Positions 61,294 through 64,000 of a stretch of DNA of 64,000 bases are shown one piece after another. How positions within the stretch are numbered: position 1 is the stretch's first letter; each line of letters opens with the position of its first letter. The position numbers were made by a program, and so were the translations under genes. Under the pieces are notes generated by a model that had not been told where the DNA came from, did no database searches, and was given only the letters and a program-made list of their open reading frames with translations. This stretch comes from Betaproteobacteria bacterium (GTDB taxonomy: Bacteria; Pseudomonadota; Gammaproteobacteria; Burkholderiales; SG8-41), in NCBI GenBank assembly GCA_021730905.1, contig JAKFYK010000017.1, positions 1 to 64,000 on the forward strand, written 5' to 3'.

Positions 61294-62454
61294 ATGTTTT
61301 ACGCCGATGTCAGGCAGCAGGCTTCCGCTGCGGAATTCGATCGCATCGTGGTGTGGCTCACGGTGTTGCTGCTCGGACTGGGCATGGTGATGGTGTATTC
61401 GGCGTCCATTGCCATTGCCGAAGCGGGGCGCGCTACCGGTAATCAGCAAACCTACTATCTCATGCGCCATGCTGCGTTTGTGGCGTTGAGCTTGGTGATG
61501 GGCGTGATTGCGTTTCAGTTCCCTATCCGGTTTTGGCAGCAGGCGGCGCCCTATTTGTTCGTCGTTGGTCTTGTACTGCTCGCGCTGGTGCTGGTACCCG
61601 GCATCGGACGCGAAGTCAACGGCGCGCGGCGCTGGTTGCCGCTGGTGGTGTTCAATCTGCAGCCCTCGGAACTGATGAAAGTGTTCGCGGTGCTGTATGC
61701 CGCCGACTACACGGTGCGCAAGGCGGCGTTCATGCACAGCCTGCGCAAGGGTTTTCTGCCGATGTTCGCGGTGATGTTCGTGGCGGGCGCGCTGTTGCTG
61801 AAGGAACCCGATTTCGGCGCGTTCGCGGTGATCACGGTTATCGCGATGGGTATTTTGTTTCTCGGCGGCATGAACTGGAAACTGTTCGCTGGATTGATCG
61901 TGATGCTGCTGAGCGCGTTTCTGATGCTCATCATGTTTTCGCCGTATCGCATGCAGCGCGTGATCGGTTTTATGGATCCGTGGGCTGATCCCTACGGCAA
62001 GGGTTACCAATTGTCGCACGCGCTGATTGCGTTCGGGCGCGGAGAGTGGTTCGGCGTCGGACTCGGCGGCAGCGTGGAAAAGCTGTTTTACCTGCCCGAA
62101 GCACATACGGATTTTCTGCTGGCGGTGATTGCCGAGGAACTCGGCTTTGTCGGCGTGCTGGCGATTGTCATCATGTTTGCGTGGATCGTGCAGCGCGCAT
62201 TTGCCATCGGCCGCCGCGCGGCCATGCAGGAGCGCTATTTCGCCGCGCTGGTAGCGCAGGGCATCGGTTTGTGGATTGGCGTGCAGGCCATCATCAATAT
62301 GGGCGTGAACATGGGCGTGCTGCCGACCAAGGGACTGACACTGCCGCTGTTGTCGTTCGGCGGCAGCGCCATCGCGGCGACGTGCGTGGCACTGGCGATT
62401 TTGTTGCGCATCGATTGGGAAGGCCGCCAGATCACACGCGGATTTAAAGTATGA
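61294..62454 (+). CDS. ftsW: SEDS glycosyltransferase FtsW
   Basis: The start at ATG 61294 is one base after the murD stop and gives 386 residues; upstream in-frame codons lie within murD. Ten membrane helices include [65 protein letters not shown] with the family's E-x-H-T-D motif, and [20 protein letters not shown]. It polymerises septal glycan with FtsI. It overlaps murG by 4 bp. Confidence 0.97.
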   Translation: MFYADVRQQASAAEFDRIVVWLTVLLLGLGMVMVYSASIAIAEAGRATGNQQTYYLMRHAAFVALSLVMGVIAFQFPIRFWQQAAPYLFVVGLVLLALVLVPGIGREVNGARRWLPLVVFNLQPSELMKVFAVLYAADYTVRKAAFMHSLRKGFLPMFAVMFVAGALLLKEPDFGAFAVITVIAMGILFLGGMNWKLFAGLIVMLLSAFLMLIMFSPYRMQRVIGFMDPWADPYGKGYQLSHALIAFGRGEWFGVGLGGSVEKLFYLPEAHTDFLLAVIAEELGFVGVLAIVIMFAWIVQRAFAIGRRAAMQERYFAALVAQGIGLWIGVQAIINMGVNMGVLPTKGLTLPLLSFGGSAIAATCVALAILLRIDWEGRQITRGFKV

Positions 62455-63521
62455 GCCGTACCCTGATGATCATGGCGGGCGGCACCGGCGGGCATATCTA
62501 CCCGGCTATTTCGGTAGCGGAATATTTGCGCGAAAAGGGCTGGACGATTGTGTGGCTGGGTTCAAAGGCCGGTATGGAGGCGCGCATTGTGCCGCCGCAG
62601 GGCTATGTCATGGCGTGGATACGGTTTTCCGGGCTGCGCGGCAAGGGGTTGTTGCGTGCGGCGATGCTGCCGTTCAACTTGCTGATCGCGTTTTGGCAAA
62701 GCGCGCGCGCGATATTCGTGCATCGGCCCGATGTGGTACTGGGCATGGGCGGCTATGTGGCGTTTCCCGGCGGCATGATGGCGTCGCTGCTGAATCGCCC
62801 GCTGGTGATCCACGAACAGAATTCGGTGGCGGGATTGACCAATCGGGTGCTCGGACCGCTCGCCGACAAGGTTCTAGTGGCATTTCCAAGTGCTTTTAAG
62901 AACAAGCGCTTGGTGTTATGGGTCGGCAACCCTGTGCGTGCAGATATCGGCGCAATCGATTTGCCGGCCGCACGCTACAACTCGCGTGGGAAGCGATTGC
63001 AAGTATTGGTGTTGGGCGGCAGTCAGGGTGCGGCAGTGCTGAATGCCACGTTGCCGAAGGCGCTGGCTTTGATCCCTGAATCGGAGCGCCCCCAGGTCGT
63101 GCATCAATCTGGTGCCGCGCATACGGATGCCTTGCGCACCGCTTATGCAGCCGCAGGCGCGCAAGCGGAAACGTTGCCGTTCATTGATGACATAGCGGTG
63201 CGCTACGCGCAGGCCGATCTGGTGATTTGCCGCGCGGGTGCGTCCACCATCGCCGAGATCGCCGCAGCGGGTGTGGCGTCGCTGCTGGTACCGTTGCCGT
63301 CTGCGGTGGATGATCATCAGACACACAACGCGCGCTTTCTCGCTGAACGCGGTGCAGCGGTGTTGGTGCCGCAATCGGAATTTACCCCTGAAAAATTGGC
63401 GCAACTGTTGCAAGGGTTCGCGCGCGACAAACTGCTGGCGATGGCGCAAGCGGCGCGAGAGGCAGCAAAGCCGGATGCGACGCAGGCAGTCGCGCAGGTT
63501 TGTATGGAGTTGGCGGCATGA
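62451..63521 (+). CDS. murG: UDP-GlcNAc:lipid I GlcNAc transferase MurG
   Basis: The 356-residue GT28 protein has [88 protein letters not shown] and [18 protein letters not shown]. It converts lipid I to lipid II at the inner face of the membrane. Its stop (TGA 63519–63521) overlaps a 45-codon ORF that spans the gap to murC. Confidence 0.97.
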   Translation: MSRTLMIMAGGTGGHIYPAISVAEYLREKGWTIVWLGSKAGMEARIVPPQGYVMAWIRFSGLRGKGLLRAAMLPFNLLIAFWQSARAIFVHRPDVVLGMGGYVAFPGGMMASLLNRPLVIHEQNSVAGLTNRVLGPLADKVLVAFPSAFKNKRLVLWVGNPVRADIGAIDLPAARYNSRGKRLQVLVLGGSQGAAVLNATLPKALALIPESERPQVVHQSGAAHTDALRTAYAAAGAQAETLPFIDDIAVRYAQADLVICRAGASTIAEIAAAGVASLLVPLPSAVDDHQTHNARFLAERGAAVLVPQSEFTPEKLAQLLQGFARDKLLAMAQAAREAAKPDATQAVAQVCMELAA

Positions 63522-63655
63522 GCCACCGAGCAGAGGCCGCGTTTTCAGGGATGCGAGCAAGGCAAATTGCCGTGTCGCTGGTTTTTGCGATGGGATGCGA
63601 GCGTCCGCGAGTGGTGCCTGCGGCCGATACCGCATGTCTGACGGTGAGTGCATGA
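63518..63655 (+). CDS. 45-residue small ORF nested between murG and murC
   Basis: The ATG at 63518 overlaps the murG stop (ATGA), and its own TGA (63653–63655) overlaps the murC ATG at 63652, so the frame exactly fills the 130-bp gap. The peptide reads [20 protein letters not shown], then [20 protein letters not shown] and LTVSA, with a short hydrophobic part ([10 protein letters not shown]). A 9-bp direct repeat, GATGCGAGC, occurs at 63550 and 63594. No family is recognised. It could be a functional small protein or only a coupling device. Confidence 0.45.
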   Translation: MSHRAEAAFSGMRARQIAVSLVFAMGCERPRVVPAADTACLTVSA

Positions 63656-64000
63656 AGCACAAGGTCAAGCGTATCCACTTTGTCGGCATCGGCGGCGCCG
63701 GCATGAGCGGCATCGCCGAGGTGCTGTTGAATCTCGGTTACGAGATCAGCGGCTCCGATCTGTCTTCAAATTCCACGACACAGCGCCTCGCGGCGCTGGG
63801 CGCGAAGGTATTCAAGGGGCACGCAGCGGGACAAATTGCTGGGGCAGACGCAGTGGTCGTTTCCACAGCGGTAAAGGCCGACAACCCGGAAGTGGTCGCC
63901 GCGCGTGAAAAACATGTGCCGGTGGTGCCGCGTGCACTGATGCTGGCCGAGCTGATGCGCCTGAAGCAAGGCATCGCTATTGCCGGCACGCACGGTAAAA
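63652..64000 (+). CDS. murC: UDP-MurNAc–L-alanine ligase MurC (5' part, cut by window edge)
   Basis: The ATG at 63652 opens a frame beginning [20 protein letters not shown], the UDP-binding Rossmann signature of MurC, followed by [50 protein letters not shown] and AGTHGK, where the window ends inside the ATP-binding loop. About 116 of roughly 460 residues are visible. It ligates L-alanine to UDP-MurNAc. Confidence 0.95.
   Translation, partial: MKHKVKRIHFVGIGGAGMSGIAEVLLNLGYEISGSDLSSNSTTQRLAALGAKVFKGHAAGQIAGADAVVVSTAVKADNPEVVAAREKHVPVVPRALMLAELMRLKQGIAIAGTHGK

Noticed and set aside
61021-62106. 361-residue minus-strand ORF antisense to murD/ftsW
   Set aside because: His/Gln/Arg-rich shadow of well-identified murD and ftsW genes.

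Overview
This is a GC-rich bacterial chromosome window that reads as Betaproteobacteria, most likely Burkholderiales-like. The evidence is seven intact Bug/TctC periplasmic receptors, the ffh–rpsP–rimM–trmD–rplS block, the birA–coaX–SPOR arrangement, the rsmI/lpoA/yraN/diaA/dolP neighbourhood, and pyrC–rnpB leading into a division and cell-wall (dcw) cluster. I saw no phage, IS transposase, CRISPR array, tRNA or rRNA.

Layout. 1–12.3 kb is catabolic and accessory: a truncated alpha/beta hydrolase, a Bug receptor, an aminotransferase, an Old Yellow Enzyme, TrmO, hydantoinase/oxoprolinase HyuA–HyuB, a secreted methyltransferase, a YgiT-type zinc-finger protein, a second Bug receptor and an EamA exporter. 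12.3–18.2 kb is housekeeping: a CcsA-like protein, a 280-bp imperfect palindrome, ffh, a nitroreductase and rpsP-rimM-trmD-rplS with a terminator. 18.2–32.6 kb is a GntR-controlled catabolic island: two-part UxaA/SuyAB-like lyase, ThDP enzyme, split succinate-dehydrogenase-like complex, sulfatase, Bug receptor, two-subunit class I fumarase, isocitrate-lyase-family C–C lyase, Ldh-family 2-hydroxyacid dehydrogenase and a secreted metallo-beta-lactamase-fold protein. 32.6–43.9 kb is a rearranged accessory stretch with four Bug receptors, three Bug remnants, NhaA, a lactonase-like hydrolase, an MliC-type lipoprotein and two tandem Tat-exported caspase-like proteins. 43.9–51.6 kb is housekeeping. 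51.7–64 kb holds rnpB and mraZ-rsmH-ftsL-ftsI-murE-murF-mraY-murD-ftsW-murG-murC; murC is cut by the window edge.

How the parts work together. The island genes can be arranged as oxidation (SDH-like), hydration (fumarase-like) and C–C cleavage (ICL/PEP-mutase family) of a succinate-like acid captured by the Bug receptor. An alternative reading is sulfolactate metabolism (SuyAB-like lyase plus a ComC-family dehydrogenase). A sigma-70 promoter overlapped by a palindromic operator lies between gntR and the first lyase gene.

The most unusual signal is a dispersed A-rich motif, consensus near AATAAAAACAAATACTTAT, present about 15 times. It lies mostly at gene boundaries but three times inside ORFs, and it is almost always co-oriented with transcription. 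Other points worth attention are small bridging ORFs filling the two largest gaps of the dcw operon, a caspase gene sitting between two pieces of a broken Bug gene, an SdhA-like subunit lacking the covalent-FAD histidine, and an array of inverted repeats upstream of mraZ.
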